Part shown: positions 27,234 through 37,568 of the stretch, in pieces
How the letters are laid out: each line of letters opens with the position of its first letter
Numbering within the stretch: position 1 is the first letter of the stretch
Origin: Paractinoplanes atraurantiacus
GTDB lineage: Bacteria; Actinomycetota; Actinomycetes; Mycobacteriales; Micromonosporaceae
Assembly (NCBI RefSeq): GCF_900215205.1
Contig: NZ_OBDY01000001.1
Span: 554,786 to 618,785, forward strand
Reading direction: 5' to 3'
Length of the DNA stretch: 64,000 nucleotides
Notes under the pieces: generated by a model
The model's input: the letters and a program-made list of their open reading frames with translations, nothing else
What the model was told of the DNA's origin: nothing
Database searches by the model: none
Program-made: the position numbers and the translations under genes

Positions 27234-28121
27234 ATGGCTGACGCACTTCTCGGCCCGGCGGAGATCCGGGAACTGGCCGCCCGTCTCGGCGTGGCGCCCA
27301 CCAAGAAGCTCGGCCAGAACTTCCTGCACGACCCGAACACGATCCGGCGCATCGTCGCCGCCGCCGGGCTGCGGCCCGACGACGTGGCCCTCGAGGTCGG
27401 CCCGGGTCTGGGCTCGCTCACCCTCGGCCTGGTCGGCGCGGTCCGGCACGTGCACGCCGTCGAGATCGATCCGCGGCTGGCCGCCGCGCTGCCGGAGACC
27501 GTCCCGGACGCGCACCTGACCGTGCACAACGCCGACGCGCTGCACGTGCGGGCGGCGAGTTTCGAGCCGGCGCCGACGATGCTCGTGGCCAATCTGCCCT
27601 ACAACGTGGCCGTTCCCGTGGTGCTGCATCTGCTCGCCGAGCTGCCGACACTGCGCGGAGGTCTGGTCATGGTGCAGAAGGAGGTCGCCGATCGGCTCGT
27701 CGCCGGTCCGGGTTCCAAGGTGTACGGGGTTCCGTCCGTCAAGCTGGCCTGGTACGCCGAGGCCCGGTCGGCCGGCAAGGTGCCGCCGGCGGTGTTCTGG
27801 CCGGTGCCCAATGTGGATTCCGGGCTGGTCGCCTTCAGCGCGCGCACACCTGCGGGTGACATCGATCGATCGGCGGTCTTCGCTGTCGTCGACGCGGCTT
27901 TCGCCCAGCGGCGCAAGACCTTGCGGGCCGCACTGTCGGGCTGGGCGGGCGGCGCCGACCGGGCCGAGAAGCTGCTGGTGGCGGCCGGAATCAGCCCGCA
28001 GGCCCGCGGCGAGTCGCTGACCGTCGAGCAGTTCGCCGCGATCGCCGGGGCGGCAAAACAGTCGCCCTCCGGCGGTAAGCTCAGCCCGACCGGCGCACAG
28101 GCCAAGGAGGTGGACTCATGA
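27234..28121 (+). CDS. ksgA: 16S rRNA adenine N6-dimethyltransferase
   Basis: 295 residues, ATG. Motifs: [20 protein letters not shown]-binding [27 protein letters not shown], and the catalytic NLPYNVAVP. RsmA/KsgA dimethylates A1518 and A1519 in the 3' end of 16S rRNA late in 30S assembly. Length is usual for actinobacteria. The stop overlaps the start of the Uma2 gene by ATGA, so it begins a coupled run with uma2 and ispE. Confidence 0.96.
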   Translation: MADALLGPAEIRELAARLGVAPTKKLGQNFLHDPNTIRRIVAAAGLRPDDVALEVGPGLGSLTLGLVGAVRHVHAVEIDPRLAAALPETVPDAHLTVHNADALHVRAASFEPAPTMLVANLPYNVAVPVVLHLLAELPTLRGGLVMVQKEVADRLVAGPGSKVYGVPSVKLAWYAEARSAGKVPPAVFWPVPNVDSGLVAFSARTPAGDIDRSAVFAVVDAAFAQRRKTLRAALSGWAGGADRAEKLLVAAGISPQARGESLTVEQFAAIAGAAKQSPSGGKLSPTGAQAKEVDS

Positions 28122-28696
28122 GCGCGGAGCCGACGGGTCACGTCATGTGGTCGCCCGATCCCATCAGGCAGCGTTTGGCCAATCACTACCTCGAGGACGT
28201 CCTTGCCCTGCCGGACGACGCCCCCCGCGTCGAGCTTCGCGATGGAGTCATGATCGTGGTCCCCTCCCCGACCTTCGGTCACCAGACCATCGGCAACCTG
28301 CTGTGGATGTGGTTCCGGCAGAACGCTCCGGACGACATGTTCATACCGGGCACAGCAGTCGGCGTCGCTGTCGGTCTGCGGGACAGTCTTGAACCGGACG
28401 TCCTGTTGCTCCGGCCACCTGTCCCGACGATCAACCATTTTTTCCTTCCCGAGCAGGTCGCCATCGCGGTCGAGGTCGTTTCGCCCGGCACGAAGCGGCG
28501 GGATCGATTCGAAAAGCCTTCGGAATACGCCGCTGCCGGCGTCTCGCATTTCTGGCGCATCGAGCAGGATCCGGTTCACGTGTACGCCTATGACCTCGTC
28601 GACGGCCGGTATGAGTTGGCCGCTGATTCGGACACCGAGCTGGAGCTCACCATGCCGTTCGAGATCAAGCTGCCCATTCGGGAAATTACTCCGTGA
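28118..28696 (+). CDS. Uma2-family putative endonuclease
   Basis: 192 residues, ATG overlapping ksgA. Uma2 (DUF820) has a PD-(D/E)xK nuclease-like fold; visible markers are [26 protein letters not shown] with Asp94, [17 protein letters not shown] with Glu119, and the closing [18 protein letters not shown]. The biological role of the family is unsettled. Its codon third positions look visibly less GC-rich than those of ksgA and ispE, suggesting a later arrival in an otherwise conserved housekeeping pair. Coupled to both neighbours (ATGA and GTGA overlaps). Confidence 0.88.
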   Translation: MSAEPTGHVMWSPDPIRQRLANHYLEDVLALPDDAPRVELRDGVMIVVPSPTFGHQTIGNLLWMWFRQNAPDDMFIPGTAVGVAVGLRDSLEPDVLLLRPPVPTINHFFLPEQVAIAVEVVSPGTKRRDRFEKPSEYAAAGVSHFWRIEQDPVHVYAYDLVDGRYELAADSDTELELTMPFEIKLPIREITP

Positions 28697-29640
28697 CTGA
28701 GGCATGGGGACCGGACGATGACGAGCCTCGCCGGCATCACGGGCCGGTGCGGGTGCGGGTTCCTGCGAAGATCAATCTTCATCTCGGGGTCGGTCCGCTG
28801 CGGGCGGACGGCTTTCACGAGCTGAACACCGTCTATCACGCGATCAGCCTGTTCGATGAGCTGACGGCACGGGCCGGTGACACTCTCACCCTCACTATGG
28901 AGGGCGAGGGGACCGGCACGCTGGAGCTCGACGAGAGCAACCTGATCATCCGGGCGGCCAAGGCTCTCGCAGCGCGGACGCGGATGCCGGCGTACGCGCG
29001 GCTGCATCTGCGCAAGAGCATTCCGCTGGCCGGTGGGCTCGCGGGGGGCAGCGCCGACGCGGCGGCCACGCTGATCGCCTGTGATCTGCTGTGGGGGACC
29101 GGGCTGTCCCGGGACGAGTTGGCCGATGTGGGGGCCACCCTCGGCTCCGACATCCCTTTCCTGCTGCACGGGGGCACGGCCCTGGGCACCGGGCACGGCG
29201 AGGCCGTCAGCCCGATCCTGGCCCGGCCCACCACCTGGCACTGGGTCGTCGCCATCGCCGACGGAGGGCTCTCCACGCCGGCCGTCTACCGCAAGCTCGA
29301 CGAGCTGCGTGACAGCTCCTTCCCGCCGAAGGCGCTGGGTGATCCGGACGAGCTGATGACCGCGCTGCGCCAGCGTGATCCGGCCGTGCTCGGGGCCGCG
29401 CTCGGCAACGACCTCCAGCCGGCCGCCCTGGCCCTGCGGCCCGAGCTGGCCGCGGTGCTCGAGGCGGGGCAGCGGGCCGGCGCGGTCGCCGGGCTGGTCT
29501 CCGGGTCGGGGCCGACCTGCGTCTTCCTGGCCACCGACGCGGGGCACGCGGCTCAGGTCGCGGCCGGGATCAACGCGGCGGGGGTGTGCCGGGAGGCGGT
29601 CACCGCGCGGGGGCCGATGCCGGGCGCGCGGGTAACCTAG
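28693..29640 (+). CDS. ispE: 4-diphosphocytidyl-2-C-methyl-D-erythritol kinase
   Basis: 315 residues, GTG overlapping the Uma2 stop. GHMP-kinase motifs: VPAKINLHLGVGPLRADGFH near the N-terminus, the ATP loop PLAGGLAGGSADAAA, and SGSGPTCVFLA at the C-terminus. It phosphorylates CDP-methylerythritol in the non-mevalonate (MEP) isoprenoid pathway. Followed after 8 bp by the ABC-F gene. Confidence 0.95.
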   Translation: MTEAWGPDDDEPRRHHGPVRVRVPAKINLHLGVGPLRADGFHELNTVYHAISLFDELTARAGDTLTLTMEGEGTGTLELDESNLIIRAAKALAARTRMPAYARLHLRKSIPLAGGLAGGSADAAATLIACDLLWGTGLSRDELADVGATLGSDIPFLLHGGTALGTGHGEAVSPILARPTTWHWVVAIADGGLSTPAVYRKLDELRDSSFPPKALGDPDELMTALRQRDPAVLGAALGNDLQPAALALRPELAAVLEAGQRAGAVAGLVSGSGPTCVFLATDAGHAAQVAAGINAAGVCREAVTARGPMPGARVT

Positions 29641-29648
29641 ACCGCATC

Positions 29649-31457
<1,809 letters not shown>

Positions 31458-31537
31458 TCCGGGGGGTGTGCCTGCGCCGCTTGACCGGGATACGCGAGAA
31501 TCGGCGTGTACAACACCTGACCTTGGAGACGGACACC

Positions 31538-31999
31538 ATGGCGCACACCCCGGTAAACCACCCGCTGCGGCCGCTGTACCGCGCGCTCGGCCTCCTGGTC
31601 GGCGCGTACCTCGTGGTGTTCGCGATCGTCGGGTTCATCCAGACCTCGGGCGAGAGCTTCACCGGTGACAACGCCGAGCGGGCCCTCGGCCAGGGCACCA
31701 ACCTGCTGTGGTCGATCCTCTCGCTGATCTTCGGCGCCATCATCCTGGCCACCAGCGTGATCGGCCGTAACCTCGACGTCGAGGCCGACAAGTACGTCGG
31801 CTGGACGCTGCTGGTGATCGGCAGCTACGAGCTGGCCACCAACCGCACCGACGCCAACTTCTTCGGCTTCACGATGTCCACGGTCGTGGTCACGTACCTC
31901 GTCGGCGTCATCCTCATCACGGCCGGCCTCTACAGCAAGGTCGCGGCGCCCGGCAAGGCCGGCGCCCCGCGCCAGGTCCGCGAGGGCCGCACCGCCTGA
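31538..31999 (+). CDS. DUF4383 membrane protein
   Basis: 153 residues, ATG. Four hydrophobic segments (about 19-37, 58-77, 89-101, 112-133) and the DUF4383 pattern: LYRALGLLVGAYLVVFAIVG, then NLLWSILSLIFGAIIL. The cytoplasmic tail is basic. Function unknown; common in actinomycetes. Its transcript ends at the palindromic terminator just downstream, shared with the convergent TetR gene. Confidence 0.85.
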   Translation: MAHTPVNHPLRPLYRALGLLVGAYLVVFAIVGFIQTSGESFTGDNAERALGQGTNLLWSILSLIFGAIILATSVIGRNLDVEADKYVGWTLLVIGSYELATNRTDANFFGFTMSTVVVTYLVGVILITAGLYSKVAAPGKAGAPRQVREGRTA

Positions 32000-32010
32000 T
32001 CGCGCAGCGC

Positions 32011-32042
32011 AGAAAGGCCCGCCGGATCCGGCGGGCCTTTCT
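32011..32042. terminator. Bidirectional terminator, fully palindromic
   Basis: A 32-bp perfect palindrome (half-site AGAAAGGCCCGCCGGA) lies exactly between the convergent DUF4383 and TetR genes. A-rich and T-rich ends on either side of the GC stem allow termination in both directions. Confidence 0.92.
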
Positions 32043-32716
32043 CATTTCACCTTGCGGGTGATCAGGCTCGGTTTCGGCTCGAGGTTGGACAGGCCGTTCC
32101 AGGCCAGGTTGACCAGGTGGGCCGCGACCATCTCCTTCTTGGGCTTACGGGCCTCGCGCCACCACTGGCCGACCAGCGCCACCATGCCCACCAGCGCCTG
32201 CGAGTAGAGCTCGGCGAACTTCGGGTCGAGGCCGCGGCTGCGGAACTCGTCGCCCAGGATGTGCTCCACCTGGTGGGCCACGTCGTTCATCACACTGGAG
32301 AAGGTGCCGGCCGGCGCCAGCACCGGCGACTCGCGCACCAGCACCCGGAAGCCGTGCGGCTCGTCCTCGATGTAGTCCAGCAGGGCCAGCGCCGCCTGCT
32401 CGAGCAGCTCACGCGGGTGGCCGGCGGTCAGCGCGGCCGCGATGCGGTCGAGCAGCGCGCGGACCTCGCGGTCGACGACCACCGCGTAGAGCCCTTCCTT
32501 GCCGCCGAAGTGCTCGTAGACCACCGGCTTGGAGACCTTGGCCCGGGCCGCGACCTCTTCCACGCTGGTCGCGTCGAAGCCGCGCTCGGCGAACAGCTGG
32601 CGGCCGATCGCGATCAGCTGCTCCCGCCGCTGCGCGGCCGACATGCGGACCCGGGGGGCCGCGGGTGGCCGCTGGCGGCGGGTGCGAGGGCGCTCGTCGT
32701 CGATGGGATCCGTCAC
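32042..32716 (-). CDS. TetR-family transcriptional regulator
   Basis: 224 residues, GTG. An Arg-rich N-terminal extension (1-25) precedes the TetR HTH (about 28-75: REQLIAIGRQLFAERGFDAT, then VSKPVVYEHFGGKEGLYAVV). The ligand-binding half is all-helical with a WWREARKPKKEMVAAHLVNL segment near the end. The effector is unknown. Upstream lie two 25-bp direct repeats that could be its operators. Confidence 0.9.
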   Translation of the reverse strand: MTDPIDDERPRTRRQRPPAAPRVRMSAAQRREQLIAIGRQLFAERGFDATSVEEVAARAKVSKPVVYEHFGGKEGLYAVVVDREVRALLDRIAAALTAGHPRELLEQAALALLDYIEDEPHGFRVLVRESPVLAPAGTFSSVMNDVAHQVEHILGDEFRSRGLDPKFAELYSQALVGMVALVGQWWREARKPKKEMVAAHLVNLAWNGLSNLEPKPSLITRKVK

Positions 32717-32729
32717 CCGGCCATCCTGC

Positions 32730-32799
32730 CAGCCTTTAGTCCGGTCAAGGGTGGCGGCGGGGTGGTTGGACGGGCAGCCTTCAGTCCGGTCAAGGGTGG
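32730..32799. repeat. Two 25-bp direct repeats upstream of the TetR gene
   Basis: Copies at 32730-32754 and 32775-32799 differ at one base (shared core AGTCCGGTCAAGGGTGG) and are 45 bp apart. They begin 14 bp upstream of the TetR start. They may be duplicated regulator sites or a small local duplication. Confidence 0.75.
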
Positions 32800-32895
32800 T
32801 CGGATGGGGTGTCGGGATTGCGGCGGGTGAGCATCGCGGGCATGCCGCTAAGATGTGACCGGTGGATGGATCCCCTGTGGGAAAAGTCCGAATGG

Positions 32896-32966
32896 TCCCG
32901 GATCGTCTAATGGTAGGACCGCGGCTTTTGGTGCCGTTTATAGGGGTTCGAATCCTCTTCCGGGAG
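32896..32966 (+). tRNA. tRNA-Gln (anticodon TTG)
   Basis: Cloverleaf drawn by eye: acceptor TCCCGGA (32896-32902) pairs with TCCGGGA (32959-32965), discriminator G; anticodon stem GCGGC/GCCGT around loop TTTTGGT; T-arm AGGGG-TTCGAAT-CCTCT. The 3' CCA is not encoded. Decodes CAA (and CAG by wobble). It sits just before glmU, a conserved actinobacterial arrangement. Confidence 0.95.
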
Positions 32967-33037
32967 CAGTTCGTCTGCGGCTGTGTCGGCGCCGCCTCTC
33001 TGCGTACATCTCTCTACTGCGAGCAATGGAGTACCGC

Positions 33038-34498
33038 GTGAGCCAGTCCCCTCGTCGTACCGTCGTCGTTCTCGCCGCCGGTGAAGGCAAGCGGATGAAG
33101 TCCGCGACGCCCAAGGTGCTGCACCCGATGCTCGGCCGCACGCTGGTCGGGCACGTGCTGGCCGCCGCCGAGCCGGCCGGCGCCGAGCAGGTGATCGTCG
33201 TCGTCGGCCACAAGGCCGACCAGGTCAAGGCGCACCTCACCGAGATCGCCCCGAGCGCCGTGCCGGTGCTGCAGGCCGAGCAGAACGGCACCGGTCACGC
33301 GGTGCGCATCGCGCTCGAGGCCGTGCCCGAGGCGGCCGGCACGGTCGTGGTGCTCAACGGCGACGTGCCGCTGCTGCGCCCCGAGACCGTGAACGACCTG
33401 ATCGCGGCCCACGAGGCCGGCGGCCGCGGCGCGACAGTGCTGGCGGCCGAGGTGCCCGACCCGGCCGGCCTGGGCCGCATCGTGCGTGACGCCGCCGGCA
33501 ACCTCGAGCGCATCGTCGAGGAGCGCGACGCGTCGGCCGAGGTCAAGGCGATCCGCGAGATCAACGCGGGCATCTACGCGTTCGACGTGGCGTCGCTGCG
33601 CGAGGCGCTCTCCAAGCTGTCCACCGACAACGACCAGGGCGAGGAGTACCTCACCGACGTCTTCGGCCTGCTCGCCTCGGCCGGCGACCCGGTCGGCGTC
33701 TTCGTGGCGCCGGACGCGCAGGAGACGCTGGGCTGCAACGACCGGGCCGAGCTGGCCAGGCTGCGCGCGCTGCTGCGCGACCGGGTGAACGAGGCCTGGA
33801 TGCGCCGCGGGGTGTCGATCCTCGACCCGTCGACGACCTGGATCGACGTGACGGTGACCCTGGAGCCGGACGCCGAGATCGACCAGAACTCGCAGCTGCT
33901 GGGTGCGACCAGCGTGGCCGCCGGTGCCATCGTGGGCCCGGACACGACGCTGATCGACACGACAGTGGGCGCGGGCGCGGTGGTCCTGCGCACCCACTCG
34001 ATCGGGGCCCGGATCGGCGACGAGGCCACTGTCGGCCCGTTCTCGTTCCTGCGCCCGGGCACCAAGCTCGGCCGCAAGGCCAAGGTCGGCGGCTTCGTCG
34101 AGACCAAGAACGCCGAGCTGGGCGACGGCGCCAAGGTGCCGCACCTGTCGTATGTGGGCGATGCCACGATCGGGGCCAAGTCCAACATCGGCGCGGGCAC
34201 GATCTTCGCCAACTACGACGGCGTCAACAAGAGCCACACGACCGTGGGTGAGGCCGCGTTCGTCGGCTCCGACACGGTGCTGATCGCTCCGGCCACGATC
34301 GAGCCGGGTGCGTACGTGGCGGCCGGCAGCGCGATCTCGGGCACGGTGCCGGCGGGCGCGCTGGCCGTGACCCGGGCGCCTCAGCGCAACGTGGAGGGCT
34401 GGGTGGCGCGCCGCCGGGCCGGCACGGTGTCGGCCGAGGCGGCCGAGCGCTTCGAGGCGGCCAAGGCCCCGGAGGGCGAGATCTCCGAAGCCGAATAA
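33038..34498 (+). CDS. glmU: Bifunctional UDP-N-acetylglucosamine pyrophosphorylase / glucosamine-1-phosphate acetyltransferase
   Basis: 486 residues from GTG 33038, which has GGAG seven bases upstream; ATG 33026 is in frame but has a weaker site. The N-terminal uridyltransferase shows LAAGEGKRMKSATPKVLHP, QNGTGHAV and LNGDVPLL. The C-terminal left-handed beta-helix acetyltransferase shows RPGTKLGRKAKVGGFVETKN, LSYVGDATIG and ANYDG. It makes UDP-GlcNAc for peptidoglycan and other envelope polymers. Terminated by the hairpin at 34519. Confidence 0.97.
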   Translation: MSQSPRRTVVVLAAGEGKRMKSATPKVLHPMLGRTLVGHVLAAAEPAGAEQVIVVVGHKADQVKAHLTEIAPSAVPVLQAEQNGTGHAVRIALEAVPEAAGTVVVLNGDVPLLRPETVNDLIAAHEAGGRGATVLAAEVPDPAGLGRIVRDAAGNLERIVEERDASAEVKAIREINAGIYAFDVASLREALSKLSTDNDQGEEYLTDVFGLLASAGDPVGVFVAPDAQETLGCNDRAELARLRALLRDRVNEAWMRRGVSILDPSTTWIDVTVTLEPDAEIDQNSQLLGATSVAAGAIVGPDTTLIDTTVGAGAVVLRTHSIGARIGDEATVGPFSFLRPGTKLGRKAKVGGFVETKNAELGDGAKVPHLSYVGDATIGAKSNIGAGTIFANYDGVNKSHTTVGEAAFVGSDTVLIAPATIEPGAYVAAGSAISGTVPAGALAVTRAPQRNVEGWVARRRAGTVSAEAAERFEAAKAPEGEISEAE

Positions 34499-34518
34499 CC
34501 AGGACAGCGATGTGATGT

Positions 34519-34547
34519 ACGGCCCGGGCGGCATCCGCCCGGGCCGT
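34519..34547 (+). terminator. Hairpin terminator after glmU
   Basis: Thirteen-base arms (ACGGCCCGGGCGG and complement) around a 3-base loop CAT, 20 bp after the glmU stop. Confidence 0.85.
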
Positions 34548-34861
34548 CGCTGTGCAAAGTCCGGACGGTTCCTGGGCAAAAAGCGAACGCCATGCGGCCG
34601 CGCGGTAACTGCGGGAAGCTGGGGGTACACCAGCCGGTGGCGGTAATCCGACAGGACGGCCCACCGGCGCGCTCGAACGGTGATGATCCAGGTGCGCTCG
34701 GTGGTGCGGTGGCGGCCGGGTGAACCCGTTCTGACCAGGAGTGATCTGCTGGGGGTGAGGCATCCCACCCGGTGCCCGCGTAACGTGGCGCTTCGGTGGC
34801 CCCGGGGGATACTTCACTCGAATCATCCCCACCCCCTCGATCCAACGGGAGTAGCGAGCCG
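34548..34861. other. Promoter region of prs
   Basis: About 310 bp between the glmU terminator and prs, with no gene I can support. It must hold the prs promoter; no clear consensus -10/-35 pair stands out by eye. A ribosome site (CGGGAG) lies 10 bp before the prs ATG. Confidence 0.45.
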
Positions 34862-35842
34862 ATGGGCAGCATCGTCGCGGAGAACCGTAAGAGTCTGATG
34901 CTTTTCTCCGGACGTGGTTTCCCGGAGCTGGCGGACGAGATCGGCCAGGTGCTCGGCGTCGCGCCGACCCCCGCCGATTCGTACGAGTTCGCCAACGGAG
35001 AGATCTTCGTCCGGTTCAAGGACTCGGTCCGTGGCTCGGACGCGTTCGTCGTGCAGTCGATGACCGAGGGCGTCAACCGCTGGGTCATGGAGACCCTGAT
35101 CATGATCGACGCGCTGAAGCGCGGCTCGGCCAAGCGGATCACCGTGGTTCTGCCGTTCTACCCGTACTCGCGGCAGGACAAGAAGCACCGCGGCCGCGAG
35201 CCGATCTCGGCCCGCCTGGTCGCTGACCTGCTCAAGACGGCCGGCGCCAACCGGATCCTGACGGTCGACCTGCACACCGCGCAGATCCAGGGCTTCTTCG
35301 ACGGGCCGGTCGACCACCTGTTCGCGATGGACATCCTGGCCGAGCACGTGCAGAAGAAGTACGCGGGCCGGCCGATGACCGTGGTCGCGCCCGACTCGGG
35401 CCGGGTGCGGGTGGCCGAGCGGTGGACCGACCGGCTGGGCGGCTGCCCGCTGGCCTTCATCCACAAGACCCGCGACCCGCTCAAGCCCAACCAGGTCGTG
35501 GCCAACCGGGTGGTCGGCGAGGTCGAGGGCCGGGTCTGCCTGATCGTCGACGACATGATCGACACCGGCGGCACGATCACCAAGGCGGCCGACATCCTCT
35601 GGGACGAGGGCGCGGCCGACGTGATCGTGGCCTCGACCCACGCGCTGCTGTCCGACCCGGCCACCGAGCGGCTCAAGAACAGCCGGATCAGCGAGCTGGT
35701 GGTGACGAACACACTGCCGCTGCCGCCGGAGAAGCGGCTCGACAAGATCACTGTGTTGTCCATCGCTCCGCTGCTGGCCCGGGCGATCCGTGAGGTCTTC
35801 GACGACGGCTCCGTGACCACGCTGTTCGGTGGCCTCAGCTGA
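34862..35842 (+). CDS. prs: Ribose-phosphate pyrophosphokinase (PRPP synthetase)
   Basis: 326 residues, ATG. Class I PRPP synthase: SGRGFPELADEIGQVLG, FANGEIFVRF, YPYSRQDKKHRGREPISARL (ATP/metal site), DLHTAQIQGFF, VVAPDSGRVRVAERW, and PRPP-binding DDMIDTGGTITKAAD. Makes PRPP for nucleotides, histidine, tryptophan and, in actinobacteria, decaprenyl-phosphate-arabinose precursors. The glmU-prs order is conserved. Confidence 0.97.
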   Translation: MGSIVAENRKSLMLFSGRGFPELADEIGQVLGVAPTPADSYEFANGEIFVRFKDSVRGSDAFVVQSMTEGVNRWVMETLIMIDALKRGSAKRITVVLPFYPYSRQDKKHRGREPISARLVADLLKTAGANRILTVDLHTAQIQGFFDGPVDHLFAMDILAEHVQKKYAGRPMTVVAPDSGRVRVAERWTDRLGGCPLAFIHKTRDPLKPNQVVANRVVGEVEGRVCLIVDDMIDTGGTITKAADILWDEGAADVIVASTHALLSDPATERLKNSRISELVVTNTLPLPPEKRLDKITVLSIAPLLARAIREVFDDGSVTTLFGGLS

Positions 35843-36141
35843 AACCTCTCTCGGGTGAAGTTCGCACGGACTGCCGCAGCGGACCGGACCCGCTGAGGAG
35901 TGCGCTCAGGCTGTGGGTAAGATAGTGCGGTTGCCACGGCGAGGGTGCCCCGCGGTCTGCTGAGGTTCGCAGCCATTTCGGGGGCACCGTGATCGACGCG
36001 GTGCTCCGGGCCTGTGCCCAGCGCGCCCCCTTGCCCGGCAGCGCCGACGACGGCCTCCAGCACCTTCCGGTGGCCGATCAGCACTGCCGCAGCCCGCCGA
36101 CTTAGACGCAGCCCGATTCGAAGAGTTTCAGGAGTTTCCCC
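35843..36141 (+). promoter_or_regulatory. rplY promoter and structured 5' leader
   Basis: About 300 bp without a gene. A -10-like TAAGAT at 35918-35923 is followed about 20 bp later by an 8-bp stem (GGTGCCCC 35944-35951 with GGGGCACC 35981-35988) enclosing a second helix (CTGC 35957-35960 with GCAG 35969-35972, plus GG/CC pairs). About 150 nt remain before the rplY GTG. The layout suggests a ribosomal-protein leader where bL25 could bind its own mRNA; that is inference, and I know no described actinobacterial motif to match. Confidence 0.5.
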
Positions 36142-36768
36142 GTGTCCGAGGTAAAGATCAGCGCCGAGCCCCGCACCGAGTTCGGCAAGGGTGGTGCCCG
36201 CCGCACGCGCCGGGCCGGTTTGGTGCCCGCCGTGCTTTACGGCCACGGCGAGAAGCCGCAGCACATCGCGCTGCCGGCCCGTGAGTTCGCCGCCGCGATC
36301 CGGCACGGCGGTCTCAACCAGGTTTTCACGATCGACATCCAGGGCGCGTCCGCCGCGACGCTCGCGCTCCCCAAGGCGATCCAGCGTGACCCGATCAAGG
36401 ACACGTACGAGCACGTGGACCTGATCATCGTCAAGCGCGGCGAGAAGGTCCAGGTCGACGTCCCGGTCAACCTGACCGGCGAGGCCGCCCGCAACACGCT
36501 CGTCGTGCACGAGTCCAACACCCTGGCCGTCGTCGCCGACGCCCTGCACCTGCCGGGCGGCCTCGACGTGTCGATCGAGGGCCTCGAGGCGGGCTCGCAG
36601 ATCACCGCCGGCGACGTGACCCTGCCGAACGGCGTCGAGCTGGCCGTCGAGCCCGACTTCGTGCTCGCCATCGTCTCGCAGGCACAGACCGCCGAGCAGC
36701 TCGAGGGCGAGTCGGCCGAGGGCGCCGAGGCGCCGGCCGAGGGCGAAGAGGCTCCCGCCGCGGAGTAA
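36142..36768 (+). CDS. rplY: 50S ribosomal protein bL25, CTC/general-stress form
   Basis: 208 residues, GTG, with AGGAG just upstream. Residues 1-90 are the 5S rRNA-binding L25 domain (ARRTRRAGLVPAVLYGHGEK, ALPKAIQRDPIKDTYEHVDL). Residues 95-185 are the beta-rich CTC extension (VQVDVPVNLTGEA), and the tail is acidic Glu/Ala-rich. Binds 5S rRNA in the central protuberance. Separated from pth by a strong hairpin. Confidence 0.96.
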   Translation: MSEVKISAEPRTEFGKGGARRTRRAGLVPAVLYGHGEKPQHIALPAREFAAAIRHGGLNQVFTIDIQGASAATLALPKAIQRDPIKDTYEHVDLIIVKRGEKVQVDVPVNLTGEAARNTLVVHESNTLAVVADALHLPGGLDVSIEGLEAGSQITAGDVTLPNGVELAVEPDFVLAIVSQAQTAEQLEGESAEGAEAPAEGEEAPAAE

Positions 36769-36784
36769 CAAGGATCGGGCTGTG

Positions 36785-36817
36785 ATCGGGGAAAGTGCCA
36801 TGGGCACTTTCCCCGAT
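36785..36817 (+). terminator. Hairpin terminator between rplY and pth
   Basis: A perfect 15-bp stem (ATCGGGGAAAGTGCC and complement) with loop ATG, 16 bp after the rplY stop and 24 bp before pth. pth therefore depends on read-through or on a promoter very close to its start. Confidence 0.85.
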
Positions 36818-36840
36818 ACGCGTTTGTGAGGAGCGGGGAA

Positions 36841-37428
36841 GTGACTGAGGACGCGCCGTGGCTTGTCGTGGGGCTGGGCAACCCCGGTAAGGAATACGCC
36901 GGGAACCGCCACAACGTGGGCTTCATGGTGGCCGATCTGCTGGCGTCCCGGGTGGGCGCCAAGTTCGGCCGGTCCAAGCGCGCGCACGGCGAGGTGGCCG
37001 AGGGCCGACTGGGTTTCGGCGGCCCCAAGCTGGTGCTCGTCAAGCCGCTGACCTTCATGAACCTGTCCGGCAACGCGGTCGTCTCGCTGGCCCAGTTCTT
37101 CAAAGTGCCGGTGTCGAACGTGATCGCCGTGCACGATGAGCTTGATGTGCCTTTCGGTCAGGTACGGGCTAAGCGTGGCGGTGGTGAGGGTGGCCACAAC
37201 GGTCTGCGTTCCATGTCGAAATCGCTGTCGAGCAAGGAGTACGCGCGGGTCCGTTTCGGGGTCGGCCGTCCGCCCGGGCGGCAGGATCCGGCGGACTACG
37301 TGCTCTCCGACTTCTCCGGCGTGGAACGCAAGGAGCTGGACTTCCTCATCGACCGGGCGGCCGACGTGGTGGAGGCGATCGTGCTCGAGGGCGTCGAGTG
37401 GGCGCAGAACAAATACCACGGCGGTTGA
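36841..37428 (+). CDS. pth: Peptidyl-tRNA hydrolase
   Basis: 195 residues from GTG 36841 (site GGAGCGGGG upstream). Motifs: VGLGNPGKEYAGNRHNVGF with the catalytic His, LVKPLTFMNLSG, HDELDVPFGQVR with the key Asp, and GGHNGLRSM. Releases amino acids from prematurely dropped peptidyl-tRNA. Next to rplY, a common bacterial pairing. Confidence 0.97.
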   Translation: MTEDAPWLVVGLGNPGKEYAGNRHNVGFMVADLLASRVGAKFGRSKRAHGEVAEGRLGFGGPKLVLVKPLTFMNLSGNAVVSLAQFFKVPVSNVIAVHDELDVPFGQVRAKRGGGEGGHNGLRSMSKSLSSKEYARVRFGVGRPPGRQDPADYVLSDFSGVERKELDFLIDRAADVVEAIVLEGVEWAQNKYHGG

Positions 37429-37568
37429 TCTCGCGGGGCTCGAACGGATAGATCATTTGGGCGGTTTTGTCCGTCTCTCGATCCCGTGACGCGTTCGACC
37501 GTCCGTCCGTTGGTCACACGTACGCACCGGTTCGGTGCGTTTTGACCGGCGTACGGGGGAGGTTCGGT

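Noticed and set aside
32855..33037. glmU starting upstream of the tRNA
   Set aside because: The frame is open through the tRNA-Gln gene, but a start there would translate the tRNA; a GTG with a ribosome site lies at the beginning of GlmU similarity.
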